Source: Spiroplasma phoeniceum P40 (GTDB lineage Bacteria; Bacillota_I; Bacilli_A; Mycoplasmatales; Mycoplasmataceae). Taken from it: 64,000 nucleotides of DNA. The translations under genes and the position numbers were made by a program. The notes below the pieces were generated by a model, which worked only from the letters and a program-made list of their open reading frames with translations, had not been told where the DNA came from and searched no databases. The stretch is taken from positions 186,001-250,000 of the forward strand of contig NZ_CP031088.1 in assembly GCF_003339775.1 (NCBI RefSeq), written 5' to 3'. The number at the start of each line of letters is the position of its first letter. The stretch's first letter is position 1. This document shows positions 39,611 to 49,595 of the stretch, piece by piece.

Positions 39611-41803
39611 ATATTAATCGCACAAATTTCATAAAAATAATTAATAAAAAGATATTTGTTATTGTACTATACAATGCTGGATTAAATTTTCATACCTCAA
39701 ATATTTGACTAAAAAAACTATATACTGTTTCAAAAACCTTACCAACACCACTCGCTAATTCATTAACTTGTTTAACACCGGGAATAGTATTGACAATTCA
39801 AATCACCGCATTTTTAATATGAGCACCAAAATCTCATCAACCCTCTGGCGTTACATATTGCACTTGTCATCATTGTTTATCGGGGAACAACCCACCATTA
39901 TTAATCTCTTGTCAGTTATAAATTCCAAAATTAAAATCATAATATCGGTACATATCATTCTCTTTTTGTGCTTGCAATTCAAAAACATTATAACCGATTT
40001 TTTGTTCTTCAATTTTTTTATATTGCAAACCATATTTATTTTGTAAATCACCACCAAAAACATAACCCGAATTTAACTTAATATTATAATTATTAGCAAC
40101 CGAAAAATCATAATTAAAAACACTACCATAATTATTAATCGTATAAAACCGATTTTTAAATGCTGAATATAATTTAATATCTAATTGCTTATATTTATCT
40201 GAAAAATAAAAATATCGTGGGTAAATTTTAAAACCATTATTTACTAATAAACCATATTTTTTATTATAACCTTGAACATAAGTATTATTCTCTAAATCAA
40301 AAATCGTACGTAAATAATTAGTATAAAATTTCTGTGAAATCTTAAACATACTATTTAATAATTTATCAAATTGCAATTTATCGTTAATATTCTCACTCAA
40401 CAAAATATTATTAAAATTTTGTAATTTCAAGGCAAAAAAGTTAACTAAAACAGTATCATACTGTAAATTATCAATATATCCATTTTCAATAAACGAACTA
40501 CGATTTTGAAACACTGGCACCAAAGCACTTGCAAAAAACGACTGTAAAAACTTAGATAAATCAAACTGACCGCTAAACTGTTGATAATACTTTAAATCTT
40601 TACTATTTAATGATGAATAAATTGAACCATTAAAATTAAAAACCTCACCCATTCCCATTCGCATAAAACTAAAATTAAAACTTAAATCATCATTATTAAT
40701 ATTATTTAACTCTAAACTACCAGAAATAATTAAATTTGCTTCATCAACAGTTAAAATCATCCGATAAATTGCTTTTTTAATATTTTTAACATCCAATTCA
40801 TCAACCGTCTCAAAATCAAAAATTATCCGCCTTGTACCAACCTTATTCGGATTTTCATAATCCGCACTACCACCTTGCTGAACCCTAGTATTTTCTAGCA
40901 AAACAGAATATAAAGATAAACTAATAAATTCTTTTACGCGAGTTTGTTGATAACTATTTCAATCAGTAATTTGACCACCACTATTTATTTCTGGTGTTTT
41001 TGGTTCACCATCACCATCTCAACAATAAATTAATTTTATTTTTGAAGCATCAAAATAAGCATAATTTCCATTAAAAATAAGAAAATTTCATTCGTTTACT
41101 TGTTTTATATTATTACCATTATTTTTTGCTAAATATTTATTAAATCCATATGTATCAGATTCAATAAAAAAGTATCATTTATTATTTAACTTTTTAAATT
41201 CATTTTCAAATTTATATTTATCTTTTTGTCAATTAATATCAATTAATTTTCAATTATCTACTTTCAACTTAACTCTTGGATAATGATTTTCTTTATAACG
41301 ACCAACATTTTCTACAATTTTTTTAGATACATCATACATCTTATATTTTACAGCAAAAGCATAAATAAAATCAATTAAATCATTCAAAAAATTCTCTCTT
41401 TTAACATCATAAAATTTTTCAACCATATACCTATTTTTTAAACTATGTCATTGTTGATAATAACCCAAAAATATTTCATCAGGTTTATCATAAACAACTC
41501 CCGTAGAATAACTATCTTGTAAAAAATCCAAATACCATTTATCATTAAACGATAATTTTTTTGATGTTTTTAAAGTTGGATTAATAAAATAATTTGTTTC
41601 CGACCAATTTTCAAAAAAACTACTGCGTAAAAACATTGTATTAATAAAATCAGTTTCATTAATACCTTTACCAGTAATATTTCTTGTTTAAGCGTATATT
41701 GCTCCTCATTTAAGGGTCTAAACGCCGTTAAAGTAATAAATGAAATAACCAAACCCAAAAAAGTTAAAATAAATATGGCAAATAAAGATAACGATTTTTT
41801 CAT
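39609..41803 (-). pseudogene. Plectrovirus adsorption-type surface protein, one frameshift
   Basis: About 730 residues if repaired. The N-terminal signal anchor MKKSLSLFAIFILTFLGLVI starts at 41803. The frame breaks near 41690, where YTLKQE is followed in another frame by NITGKGINETDFIN. A long ectodomain then follows with the shared domain (NWKLIDINWQKDK...YCWDG, 41014-41256), VGTRRIIFDFETVDELD and FNYDFSVANNYNIK. The C terminus has a hydrophobic helix (IFLLIIFMKFV). The layout is that of a phage attachment protein (SpV1 ORF1-like). Confidence 0.75.
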
Positions 41804-41814
41804 AAACTTAACTC

Positions 41815-42051
41815 CTAACTATACAATGTTTTTGAAACAATAAACCCAACAATATATAAACTCGATATTGTTAACATTAACGGATGACTAAACAAAACTG
41901 CCATTCTACCAAATAATCAAAACAACCAAGTATCAGAATTATATAAATCCATAATAATATTTTTTGCTGATGTAAATTGATTAATAATAACAGTAATAAA
42001 ACCAGTTCCAAATATCGCAATTGCCGCCACCAATAAAACTAATTTAATCAT
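41815..42051 (-). CDS. Plectrovirus small two-helix membrane protein, 78 aa
   Basis: [20 protein letters not shown], then a second helix ([19 protein letters not shown]). One TGA Trp. Its ATG overlaps the stop of the 125-aa gene (TAATG). Probable minor virion protein. Its last codons reappear at 45639-45660 outside the right end of copy C. Confidence 0.75.
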
Positions 42052-42428
42052 TACTTAACACCTCTTTTAAATTTTGCTTGTTGTCTAACATTTTGACGCT
42101 TAATTTCTCGTTTAACTTGCTGCTTATTACTATTTTGATAAACATTTTTACCAACATTAATACCTTTTCGTACAGTTGACGAATATACTTGCGAAACACC
42201 ATTATTAACTGTCGAACCTAAATTATTATATTGTGTTGATGTGCCGTGAATTGCATAAATCGATAACTTAATAACCATAAAAAAGATTAAAAAATAAGCA
42301 ATCGATGTATTTGTCATCGGTAATTTTGTATTTCAAATTACATCAAAAATAAACAAAAATATATCAAAAACAAAACTAAAAATCTTGTCTCAATTACTAT
42401 TATTATTTTCAACTAATAAATTAATCAT
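42051..42428 (-). CDS. Plectrovirus membrane protein, 125 aa
   Basis: [20 protein letters not shown], two helices ([33 protein letters not shown]), then a basic C-terminal tail ([20 protein letters not shown]) that could bind DNA on the inner side. The ATG start at 42428 lies inside the end of the Zot-like gene. The shorter internal start at 42317 is unlikely because the upstream frame is open via TGA and has AAAGGAAAT. Confidence 0.8.
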
Positions 42429-43434
42429 CTTTACTATTTCCTTTCTCTTTTTTAGGTTTTAAATTCTTTTTCAAAATATCAATATCAAACAATTTTAATC
42501 GTTCTTTAACACTTAACTTTGTGATTTCCGACCAATAATATTCTTTTTTATTAACAATTTCGTCATTCTTTAAATCACGCACAAATTTTAATCATTGACT
42601 ATCATATTTATTCGCAAATTCAAGGGGAATAATTATTTTAAAAAACCGAATTCCTAACCCAACATCCGACTTATGTTTTACTCTTTTACCTTCTGCTCTT
42701 CGTTCTACTGATTTTGTTTTTCAAATTTCATAATCCGTTATATCTTGAAAAATCCCAATTCGCATAATAAAGAAACGATTAAAAAAATTAAATCCTTTTT
42801 TAGCAACGGGTTTTTTAAATGAAATTGGAATAATAATTCCATTTGCTAACTGGCGAATATTATTTCAAATCATACCCTCACGCTGAACAGTAAACAACGC
42901 ACGATTACCAAAATGTCTCGCTAAAACAATTCATGGTATTTTACCACTATGAACTTTTTTCTCATCGTGAGGACTAGTTCCATCAATATACAAATAACTT
43001 TCATCAAATAAAATAACACTATCATCGGGTGGGACTAGTTTTGTTCGATCGGTAAAATCTAAATTTTTAAATGTTAAAACTTTAACTTTATCATCTTCTA
43101 ACGGATAATTACTATAAATTTCATCTGTCAATAATTTCATAGTTTGCGACAAATAAGTTAAAAGTAATGTTTTACCAGTTCCTAACTTACCAATAATTAC
43201 CGATAACGGATTATCTCAAACAAAATTTACTAACCGAAAAGAATTTAACTGATAAAAAATATTTTTTCACAATCATCACACAAAATAAACACACTGCAAA
43301 GCAAATAATATTCAAAATACTAAACCAACACAATACAAAGAAATTAACCAAAGTAATAAATCAATTAAACTAAACAAAAGCATTGAACCACTAATATAAC
43401 AATAGTTTTTAAAGAAAAATATAAACTTTTTCAT
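42421..43434 (-). CDS. Zot/pI-like phage morphogenesis ATPase, 337 aa (copy C)
   Basis: Intact. N-terminal helices, Walker A GKLGTGKTLLL near residue 98, Walker B VILFDESYLYIDG near residue 160, and a basic tail ([16 protein letters not shown]). Nearly identical to copy B; the difference HFGNRALF versus HFGHRALF is visible. Drives virion extrusion in the filamentous-phage model, which is a family inference. Confidence 0.87.
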
Positions 43435-43637
43435 TATTTAAAATACCCAACTATTTTAAAAACCATTCACAAGAAAAACCAAGTTAAAAACAAAATCACA
43501 ATTCAAACACCAACCATCAAAGTTAAATATTCATTTTGCGTTAAATTCCACATTGTAATACTTTCAACATTCGTTTTATCTATAAACAAAAAAATATAAA
43601 TAAAAAACTCTTTGAATTCTTGTCAATCATTTTGCAT
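43434..43637 (-). CDS. Plectrovirus small membrane protein, 67 aa (copy C)
   Basis: MQNDWQEFKEFFIYIFLFID with helix LMVGVWIVILFLTWFFLW. Same gene as 12769-12972. The stop overlaps the Zot-like start (TAATG). Confidence 0.75.
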
Positions 43638-43639
43638 CT

Positions 43640-43789
43640 TTAAAAACTCCACATTTTTTGAATAAGTTTAAAAAACATTCCAAAAAACAAAACAATAAAT
43701 AACACAAACGATATAACATATAAAAACTCAGGGGCATTTGAACCAATAATATAACTAACAAATTGAACTCAATAATCATATAAACTCAT
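43640..43789 (-). CDS. Plectrovirus small membrane protein, 49 aa (copy C)
   Basis: MSLYDYWVQFVSYIIGSNAP plus one helix. Intact; one residue (Ser for Ala) from copy B. Confidence 0.73.
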
Positions 43790-44244
43790 TTAATTTAAAC
43801 TTTCTAAATCATTAATTAATTGTTCTTCTTTTTCAACACTTCAATTTGTTAAATTATTATTATTATTATTATTTGCTTTTACTTTTTTAGGTTCACTTAA
43901 AAATAACGCTTTTTTCATTTTAGTAAAATAATTTTGTTTATATTGATTATATAAATTGATTAATTCGGTTCCAGTTAAATATTTTCAAATATTTCCCTTT
44001 AAATTTTCATCATACTTTATATAATAGGATAAGAATTATCATAAATCAAACCGATTGCTACTTGCTCTGAATGTTTTTCACTAGGATAAATAAACTTATT
44101 ACTCAATCAAAAACCAATATGACGATTATGATTAGGTAAATTAATAAAACTTGCTTTTTCTGTTGTAAAAGGGATAAATTCCTTACTAATAAAATAATTT
44201 TCTACATTCTGATTTTTCTTAACAAAATTACTCAATTTTATCAT
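43790..44244 (-). pseudogene. 149-aa plectrovirus protein, 2-bp insertion (copy C)
   Basis: Starts [20 protein letters not shown]. Near 44025, where copy B reads IVKYDENLK, two extra bases give ...PII and TAA. The remaining part is open in another frame. The Asn run is also longer here. Confidence 0.8.
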
Positions 44245-44578
44245 CTCCACTTCTTAGCATTTTACCTTCTCCTAATTTTCCAACTATATTTTCTAACGGT
44301 AATAATTGCTTCTTAAATACTGTAACTTTAAATTCCTTAACTTGTATTATATGACCTATAATCAATAATGATAAAAAGGAAACAGAAGCTATTAAACAGA
44401 AAAAGGAAATTAAAATATAAATAATATCTCCTACATTTAAAGACCAAATTATAACAACAATAGAAAAACCAGAACAAATGAAAATTAAAAAATAACAAAA
44501 ACCAAAACACAAATTAAAAAAAATAAATTCTTTTTTTAATTTTTTATATTCCTTAGTTGTTTTAAATTTCATATCCAT
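44228..44578 (-). CDS. Plectrovirus membrane protein, 116 aa (copy C)
   Basis: [20 protein letters not shown] with the same helices as copy B; a shorter C terminus ([16 protein letters not shown]). Intact. Overlaps the next gene by 17 nt. Confidence 0.75.
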   Translation of the reverse strand: MDMKFKTTKEYKKLKKEFIFFNLCFGFCYFLIFICSGFSIVVIIWSLNVGDIIYILISFFCLIASVSFLSLLIIGHIIQVKEFKVTVFKKQLLPLENIVGKLGEGKMLRSGDDKIE

Positions 44579-44584
44579 AATATA

Positions 44585-44902
44585 ATCTCCTAACTAAATA
44601 TTTGTTTAATAAACAATGTTATAAATAATGTTTATATAATGTTTTTTAATTGTAATAAACACTGATTATTAACAATGTTATATATAATGCTAATATATTG
44701 TTTATTTAATGTTTAATAAACACTGTTAATAAACATTGTTAAATATAAAAATAATAAAAATTGGCACACTGAAAATAACTATTAAGAACTTTAATAGTAA
44801 ATATAATAATTTCATTTTTCTATTTAATAAATTCATTTTTTACAAATGTGATACCATCTATTTAGTGTGCCTTAACTAAGATATAATCGATTATAATAAA
44901 TA
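44585..44902. repeat. Iteron-like repeats and viral noncoding region (copy C)
   Basis: Direct and inverted copies of AATAAACATTGTT at 44585-44745, then the pair GGCACACT/AGTGTGCC (about 44763 and 44870) as ends of a long inverted repeat. No gene. Equivalent to 13925-14328, shorter by one tandem set and the 57-bp insert. Confidence 0.6.
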
Positions 44903-45160
44903 CTAAAATCCTTTAACCATAACACGGAAAAAGTTTAAGATTTTAATAATACAAAATATAGCAAATGGAATTAAAATAATTCACGCTTCACCTAAGAAAA
45001 CCATTATCTCAGGTAAAATATTTGTTATACCTTCTTTAACTTTTCATAATGCACTAGTTAAACCCGTTCAAATACCAGTCATACCCTCAGACATAGTTTT
45101 AGGTGTAGGTGTAGTTACTGTTAAAAAATTAAACGCTGTTGTTAAATACATACCTAACAT
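44903..45160 (-). CDS. Plectrovirus major coat protein, 85 aa (copy C)
   Basis: [20 protein letters not shown], an amphipathic middle (GMTGIWTGLTSALWKVKEG), a long helix (WIILIPFAIFCIIKILNFF) and a basic tail RVMVKGF. This is the usual order for inovirus coat proteins: outer part, membrane helix, basic end that touches DNA. Intact, three TGA Trp. The start is within TAATG of the previous gene. Confidence 0.82.
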
Positions 45161-45309
45161 TATTTATTACTCTCCTTTCTTTCAATTTCTTTTTTATCTT
45201 TTTTCTTTCCTCGAATTTGTTTAATTTTTTGATAAATTAATAAACCAAAATAAAGAAAAATTGCTAATACAATAACAACACTAAATATTGTCGTTAATCA
45301 AGTTGGCAT
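45160..45309 (-). CDS. Plectrovirus single-pass membrane protein, 49 aa (copy C)
   Basis: [20 protein letters not shown] then a basic tail ([19 protein letters not shown]). Intact. A Lys-Asp change interrupts the long A run that slips in other copies. Confidence 0.75.
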
Positions 45310-45439
45310 AATACATCTCCTTTCTAAAAACTAAAAAATTGAAATTTGCAAACTCGCTCCGCTCGTTGTCGCTTCGCTCCATTAAAAACACTACTGAATA
45401 AATTATCCGCTAATAAATTACGCGGAATAATTTATTCTT

Positions 45440-45550
45440 TTACTTTTTAATTTCAATATCTTTTGCAATCTTATTAACAGTATTAATAACATTATCTTTA
45501 CCATACTTTTTCACTAGGGACCGCAAAATAAAATATTGCTTTGTTTACAT
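45440..45550 (-). pseudogene. 36-aa plectrovirus protein, nonsense at codon 2 (copy C)
   Basis: ATG TAA replaces ATG CAA; the rest (TKQYFILRSLVKKYGKDNV) is unchanged from copies A and B. Confidence 0.7.
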
Positions 45551-45638
45551 AATTTCAACTCCTCAATTAAAAAAAATAAAAAAATTTACTTTCCAAAACT
45601 GTAAAAACCAAAAATACAAAATGTATGTGGTTTCTACA

Positions 45639-45715
45639 TTTCAAAAACATTGTATAGTTAGGAGTTGAGTTTATGAAAATTAAAATTTTAAAGTTTTGAA
45701 TTTTGTAATCGAAGT
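45639..45715 (+). mobile_element. Short plectrovirus fragment outside copy C
   Basis: Carries the last codons of the 78-aa gene (SKTLYS, stop TAG), AGGAGTTGAGTTTATG and a start MKIKILKF, the junction found inside copy C at 41795-41840. So copy C lies against an older viral remnant. Confidence 0.65.
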
Positions 45716-45756
45716 GCATTTCATAAAAAAAATTTTATACTAAATTTAAGAAATTA

Positions 45757-45782
45757 AAAACCTTCTTTCTCAAGAAGGTTTA
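45757..45782 (-). terminator. Terminator of the Cys-rich gene
   Basis: AAACCTTCTT(TCTC)AAGAAGGTTT; the leftward strand continues into a T tract. Confidence 0.8.
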
Positions 45783-45801
45783 ATTATTAGTTTTCCCTAA
45801 A

Positions 45802-46110
45802 TTATTTTTGTAATTGTTGATCATAATATTTTTTTGTTTTATTAATATTGTTTTTGCCAACAAAAACAAAGTTATGTTTTGATTTAATACAATCTGGATT
45901 GATACAATGCAATTTATACTCACAAGGTTTTGAGCGACAGAAAAACACCGGTTGTTCACACATTTGGCATGATAAAATTGATTTTTGTGATTCTTGCATT
46001 GCAGCACATTTTTTACATTCTTCAGCATGTTGTTCGCAGCCAATGAAGACACTATCTGGCATTGCTAATCTTTTTTTTGTTTCAGTTGAATTGTTATTTT
46101 CGAAAGCCAT
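45802..46110 (-). CDS. Cysteine-rich, probably zinc-binding protein, 102 aa
   Basis: Nine Cys and His in ordered pairs: CEQHAEECKKC near residue 25, then CQMC, CRSKPC, and HCINPDC. The first block resembles a B-box type C-x2-H spacing. The C terminus is basic (KNNINKTKKYYDQQLQK). No signal peptide or helix, so cytoplasmic. GGAG lies 12 nt from ATG. Small zinc proteins of this type bind nucleic acid or a partner, but no family is recognised. Confidence 0.7.
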   Translation of the reverse strand: MAFENNNSTETKKRLAMPDSVFIGCEQHAEECKKCAAMQESQKSILSCQMCEQPVFFCRSKPCEYKLHCINPDCIKSKHNFVFVGKNNINKTKKYYDQQLQK

Positions 46111-46440
46111 AGTTTTTGTGTTCTCCTTTCATAAAATACTTGTAATAAACACCTCTATTATCAAAAAATTATCGGCGCCAATAGTAAAAAAATTAATGCC
46201 TATGAATGATAAAACTTATCTTTAAGGGTTAATACAAATTTTAGTATATATTTTTTAGTAAAAATTAACAATGTTATTCCTTTCAAAAATGTTGATTATT
46301 AAGGGTTTGATGAAATAATTTGGTAATTTATGGTAAAAATTAAAAAAATAAATTATTTTAAATAAAATAAGTTATAATTATAAAAAAATACAATAAGATT
46401 ATCTATAATATTAATCGAATAGAAAGGAAACATATAAAAA

Positions 46441-46758
46441 ATGAAAAAAATTTTAGCAATTCTAGGAGCAATTAGTTTTTCGGCAATTGGAGCAAGTCAT
46501 GCTATTGCTTGTAATGCAATGCATGAAAATGAAATTAAAAGTCTTCAAAATCAATTATCAACATTAAAAGGGAAAATTAATAACTTAAAAAATATTAGTG
46601 AAAAAGAAAAAGAACAATTAAAATTTGCTTTAATAGAACTTGAAAATCAGTTACAAACATTAACTTCCCATGGAATTAAATCAATGTCAAAAACAGAACT
46701 TGATTTATTAAAAACAGCAATATCTTTTTTAGAAGAACAATTTAACAAATTAAGTTAA
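46441..46758 (+). CDS. Small coiled-coil lipoprotein, 105 aa
   Basis: Signal MKKILAILGAISFSAIGASH with lipobox AIAC at residue 24. The mature 80 residues are one long amphipathic helix (LKGKINNLKNISEKEKEQLK), likely coiled coil or oligomer, at the outer membrane face. TATAAT at about 46373 and AAAGGAAAC upstream. A strong terminator follows. No enzyme motif. Confidence 0.78.
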   Translation: MKKILAILGAISFSAIGASHAIACNAMHENEIKSLQNQLSTLKGKINNLKNISEKEKEQLKFALIELENQLQTLTSHGIKSMSKTELDLLKTAISFLEEQFNKLS

Positions 46759-46810
46759 ATAAATATTATTTTTCAAACATTGAATGTTCTCAATATTTAA
46801 ATTAAAAATA

Positions 46811-46855
46811 TTTCTTTTAACTAAGTATTTCTAGTTAAAAGAAACATTTTTTTAT
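46811..46855 (+). terminator. Terminator of the small lipoprotein gene
   Basis: TTTCTTTTAACTA and TAGTTAAAAGAAA form a 13-bp stem followed by a long T run. Confidence 0.85.
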
Positions 46856-46869
46856 TTCATTACAAGTTT

Positions 46870-47376
46870 TTATTTTTTAATAGTATCTAAAAATTGATAA
46901 ACTTCGTCATAATTTGGTTCAGAAGAAGTTGGTGAAACAATTTGTAAATAAATAATTTTATTGTCTTGATCTAAAACCATTACACTTCGTGCTAATAAGT
47001 TATTAAATGGAAAGTATAATTTTGTTTGTGTTCCAAATTCACGATAATTAGTATCAGATAATAGAATATGGTTTGAATTAATAAAAGCTTCACATGCTCG
47101 TTTCAAAGCAAATGGCAAATCACGTGAAATTGTTATTAATTGAAAATTAGGATATTTACTAATAATTGTTTGATTAAATTGTTTTGTTTGTGTTAAACAA
47201 ACACTAGTATCTATACTAGGTACTGCGGAAATAACTTTATATTCTTTTATTATGGTTGCTAATTCAAAATCTTGTCAATCAACCATATCAGCTTTAAATG
47301 ATACTTTGTCACCAACTTGAAGATGATCTTTTGCAAGCAAATTTTTAACATCGCCGCTCATTGTTCCTACTGCCAT
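46870..47376 (-). CDS. tpx: Thiol peroxidase (atypical 2-Cys peroxiredoxin), 168 aa
   Basis: Reduces peroxides using thioredoxin. VISAVPSIDTSVCLTQTKQF contains the peroxidatic Cys in the Tpx motif (P-S-x-D-T-x-V-C), near residue 61. The resolving Cys is in FALKRACEAF near residue 94, as in Tpx. The Arg that activates the thiol is likely in TISRDLPFA. Length matches the family. Trp at DWQDF is TGG or TGA mixed. GAAGGGAGG precedes the start. Confidence 0.92.
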
Positions 47377-47427
47377 AAAAGTTGTTTCCTCCCTTCTTTT
47401 ATAAGAATATTATATCCTAAAATATTA

Positions 47428-48237
47428 TTATGATAATAAAGTATTTCAAGTATTTTCAATTATTGTTGCTATAACTTCGTCGGCAATATAATTAATCGGA
47501 TTTATTGTTCGTTGTAATAAACAAATAAATTCAATGTTTTTCTTTTTATTTCCTAAAATTGGAGAATAGTCACAATTGATAACACTGAAACCATTATTAA
47601 GACCTAAAGTAAAGATTTTTTTAATAACATCATAGTGAGTTGCTTTATGATTAATTTTTCCTTTCTTAACAGCTTCTTTTGTACTCTCAAACTGTGGTTT
47701 AATTAAGAAAAAAGCATAATGATTTAATAATAAAATATCTTTTAAAGATGGAATAATTTTATCTAATGAAATAAAAGAAACATCACAGCAAGCAAATTCA
47801 ATTTCATCGGGGGCAAATAATGCTTTAGTAACATATCGAAAATTAGTTTTTTCTAATGAAACAACCTGCGGATTATTGCGTAACTTTCAAGCTAATTGGT
47901 TTGTCCCAACATCGACAGCATAAACTTTTTTAGCATGATTTTGTAATAAACAATCGGTAAAACCACCAGTTGAAGCACCAATGTCAAGGCAAACTAGGTT
48001 CTTAACGGTTAAATTAAAAGCAGTTAAACCTTTGGCTAACTTTTTCCCTGCTCGGGAAACATATTTTAATGGTTCACCACGTAATTTAATAATACTATTT
48101 TCTTTTACTAGTTCACCTGGTTTTAAAGCTGGAACATTATCAACTAAAACATTGTTTGCTAAAATCATTGATTTAGCTTTTTCACGTGAAGGAGCTAAAT
48201 TATTATTAACCATTAACTGGTCTAACCGAATTTTCAT
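47428..48237 (-). CDS. tlyA: TlyA-family rRNA methyltransferase, 269 aa
   Basis: N-terminal S4 RNA-binding domain (KIRLDQLMVNNNLAPSREKA, VLVDN, GELVKENSIIKL), then an FtsJ-type methyltransferase domain. The SAM motif is VCLDIGASTGGFTDCLL near residue 90, and FACCDVSFISLDKIIPSL gives the catalytic region. 2'-O-ribose methylation of rRNA is the family activity; hemolysin is an old name. TGA Trp near residue 118. The start lies 6 nt after the upstream gene. Confidence 0.92.
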
Positions 48238-48243
48238 TAAAAT

Positions 48244-48756
48244 TTATTCTCCCTTTCATTTACTTTTCTTAAATGCACGTTTGTTTTGATAACGAAATAA
48301 TAAGCGTTGCTTTCGATTTTTTGTTTCCCGATAAGTTTCTAAGATTGTATCTTGTGCCAGGATATAATTAGTAATTTCTTTAAAAAAGTAAGCACCATAT
48401 GATAATGTTCATTTTAAAGAAACAAAATTTTGATCAATTTTAGCTTCAATAATTTTTGAATAATTACTAATAATGTAATTACATTCTAGCATAATGTTAT
48501 TAATATTATTATATTTAAAAAGATAATATGTTGTTTGTGGTAATTGATATTTTTGTGCTAAAAAAGCAAGATTTTTTGGAATAATTAATTGTTGAGTATC
48601 TAAGTCAATTGTAATATCAACTGGTTTTCATAATGGCACATAGTGGATTTTTCCCGATAAAGTTAATAACCGTTGCTTAGTATCTTGTGACATTTGTCAC
48701 TTTTTCCCTCATTTGTTATTTGCTCAATTATAATAATTAAACTTGTTTTTTTCCAT
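48244..48756 (-). CDS. Hypothetical protein upstream of tlyA, 170 aa
   Basis: MEKNKFNYYNWANNKWGKKW..., many aromatic residues, five TGA Trp, and a highly basic C terminus (TKNRKQRLLFRYQNKRAFKK). Soluble, no signal peptide. It ends 6 nt before tlyA, whose ribosome site lies in its last codons. TATAAT near 48785. The basic end suggests RNA contact. No family recognised. Confidence 0.65.
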
Positions 48757-48844
48757 CTAATCACCTATTTGACTAAAGTAATTATACCAAATTTAGGATG
48801 AACAAAAAAAGATTTAGATAATAATTTTATTTGCATTATTTATC

Positions 48845-48859
48845 CTAATATTTCAAATT
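48845..48859. repeat. 15-bp target duplication, left side of viral block 2
   Basis: CTAATATTTCAAATT is found again at 55210-55224, directly after the far end of the block. Confidence 0.8.
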
Positions 48860-48948
48860 TGTATAAAGCACACACATTTTGTATTTTTGGTTTTTACAGT
48901 TTTGGAAAGTAAATTTTTTTTAATATTTTTAATTAAGGAGTTGAAATT

Positions 48949-49059
48949 ATGTAAACAAAGCAATATATTATTTTGAGGTCGCTAGTGAAAAAGTATGGTA
49001 AAGATAATGTTATTAATACTGTTAATAAGATTGCAAAAGATATTGAAATTAAAAAGTAA
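48949..49059 (+). pseudogene. 36-aa plectrovirus protein, nonsense at codon 2 (D+)
   Basis: ATG TAA as in copy C, then TKQYIILRSLVKKYGKDNV. Confidence 0.65.
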
Positions 49060-49189
49060 AAGAATAAATTATTCCGCGTAATTTATTAGCGGATAATTTA
49101 TTCAATAGTGTTTTTAAAGGAGCAAAGCGACAATGAGCGGAGCGAGTTTATAAATTTCAATTTTTTAGTTTTTAGAGAGGAGATGTAAT

Positions 49190-49340
49190 ATGCCAACTTG
49201 ATTAACGACAATATTTATTGTTGTTATTATATTAGGGATTTTTGTTTGAATTGGTTTATCAATTTATCAAAAAATTAAACAAATTCGAGGAAAGAAAAAA
49301 GAAAAAAAGAAATTGAAAGAAAGGAGAGTAATAAATAATA
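49190..49340 (+). pseudogene. 49-aa plectrovirus membrane protein, A-run slip (D+)
   Basis: MPTWLTTIFIVVIILGIFVW, but the A run has seven A, so the tail is out of frame. Confidence 0.65.
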
Positions 49341-49595
49341 TTAGGTATGTATTTAACAACAGCGTTTAATTTTTTAACAGCAACTACACCTACACCTAAA
49401 ACTATGACTGAGGGTATGACTGGGATTTGAACTGGTTTATCTAGTGCATTATGAAAAGTTAAAGAAGATATAACAAATATTTTACCTGAAATAATGGTTT
49501 TCTTAGGTGAAGCGTGAATTATATTAATTCCATTTGCTATATTTTGTATTATTAAAGTATTAAACTTTTTCCGTGTCATGGTTAAAGGATTTTAA
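49338..49595 (+). CDS. Plectrovirus major coat protein, ATG changed to ATA (D+)
   Basis: The frame is open for all 86 codons and matches the coat of copy C (TPTPKTMTEGMTGIWTGLSS, FFRVMVKGF), but the first codon is ATA. It could start at the ATG two codons later (49347, MYLTTAFNFL), which would cost little of the leader. Confidence 0.7.

Larger units (their letters stand above)
37626..45638 (-). mobile_element. Plectrovirus copy C, near full length (8.0 kb)
   Basis: TGTAGTATACCACACACA at 37626 and CTACA at 45638 are the inverted ends. Reading leftward: 36-aa, 49-aa, coat, repeat region, 120-aa, 149-aa, 49-aa, 67-aa, Zot-like, 125-aa, 78-aa, adsorption protein, a lipoprotein in antisense orientation, and transposase. 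SpV1 genomes are about 8 kb. It is defective: nonsense in the 36-aa gene and frameshifts in the 149-aa and adsorption genes. No 15-bp flanking duplication is seen. Confidence 0.85.

Noticed and set aside
42585-42860. Internal open frames inside viral genes on the opposite strand
   Set aside because: Antisense shadows of the Zot-like gene, not preserved between copies.
37626-45638. 15-bp target duplication around copy C
   Set aside because: The 15 bases on either side do not match; the right flank is viral sequence.
45780-46052. Alternative leftward frame over the Cys-rich gene
   Set aside because: The frame 45802-46110 has the ordered Cys pairs and a ribosome site; the other has neither.
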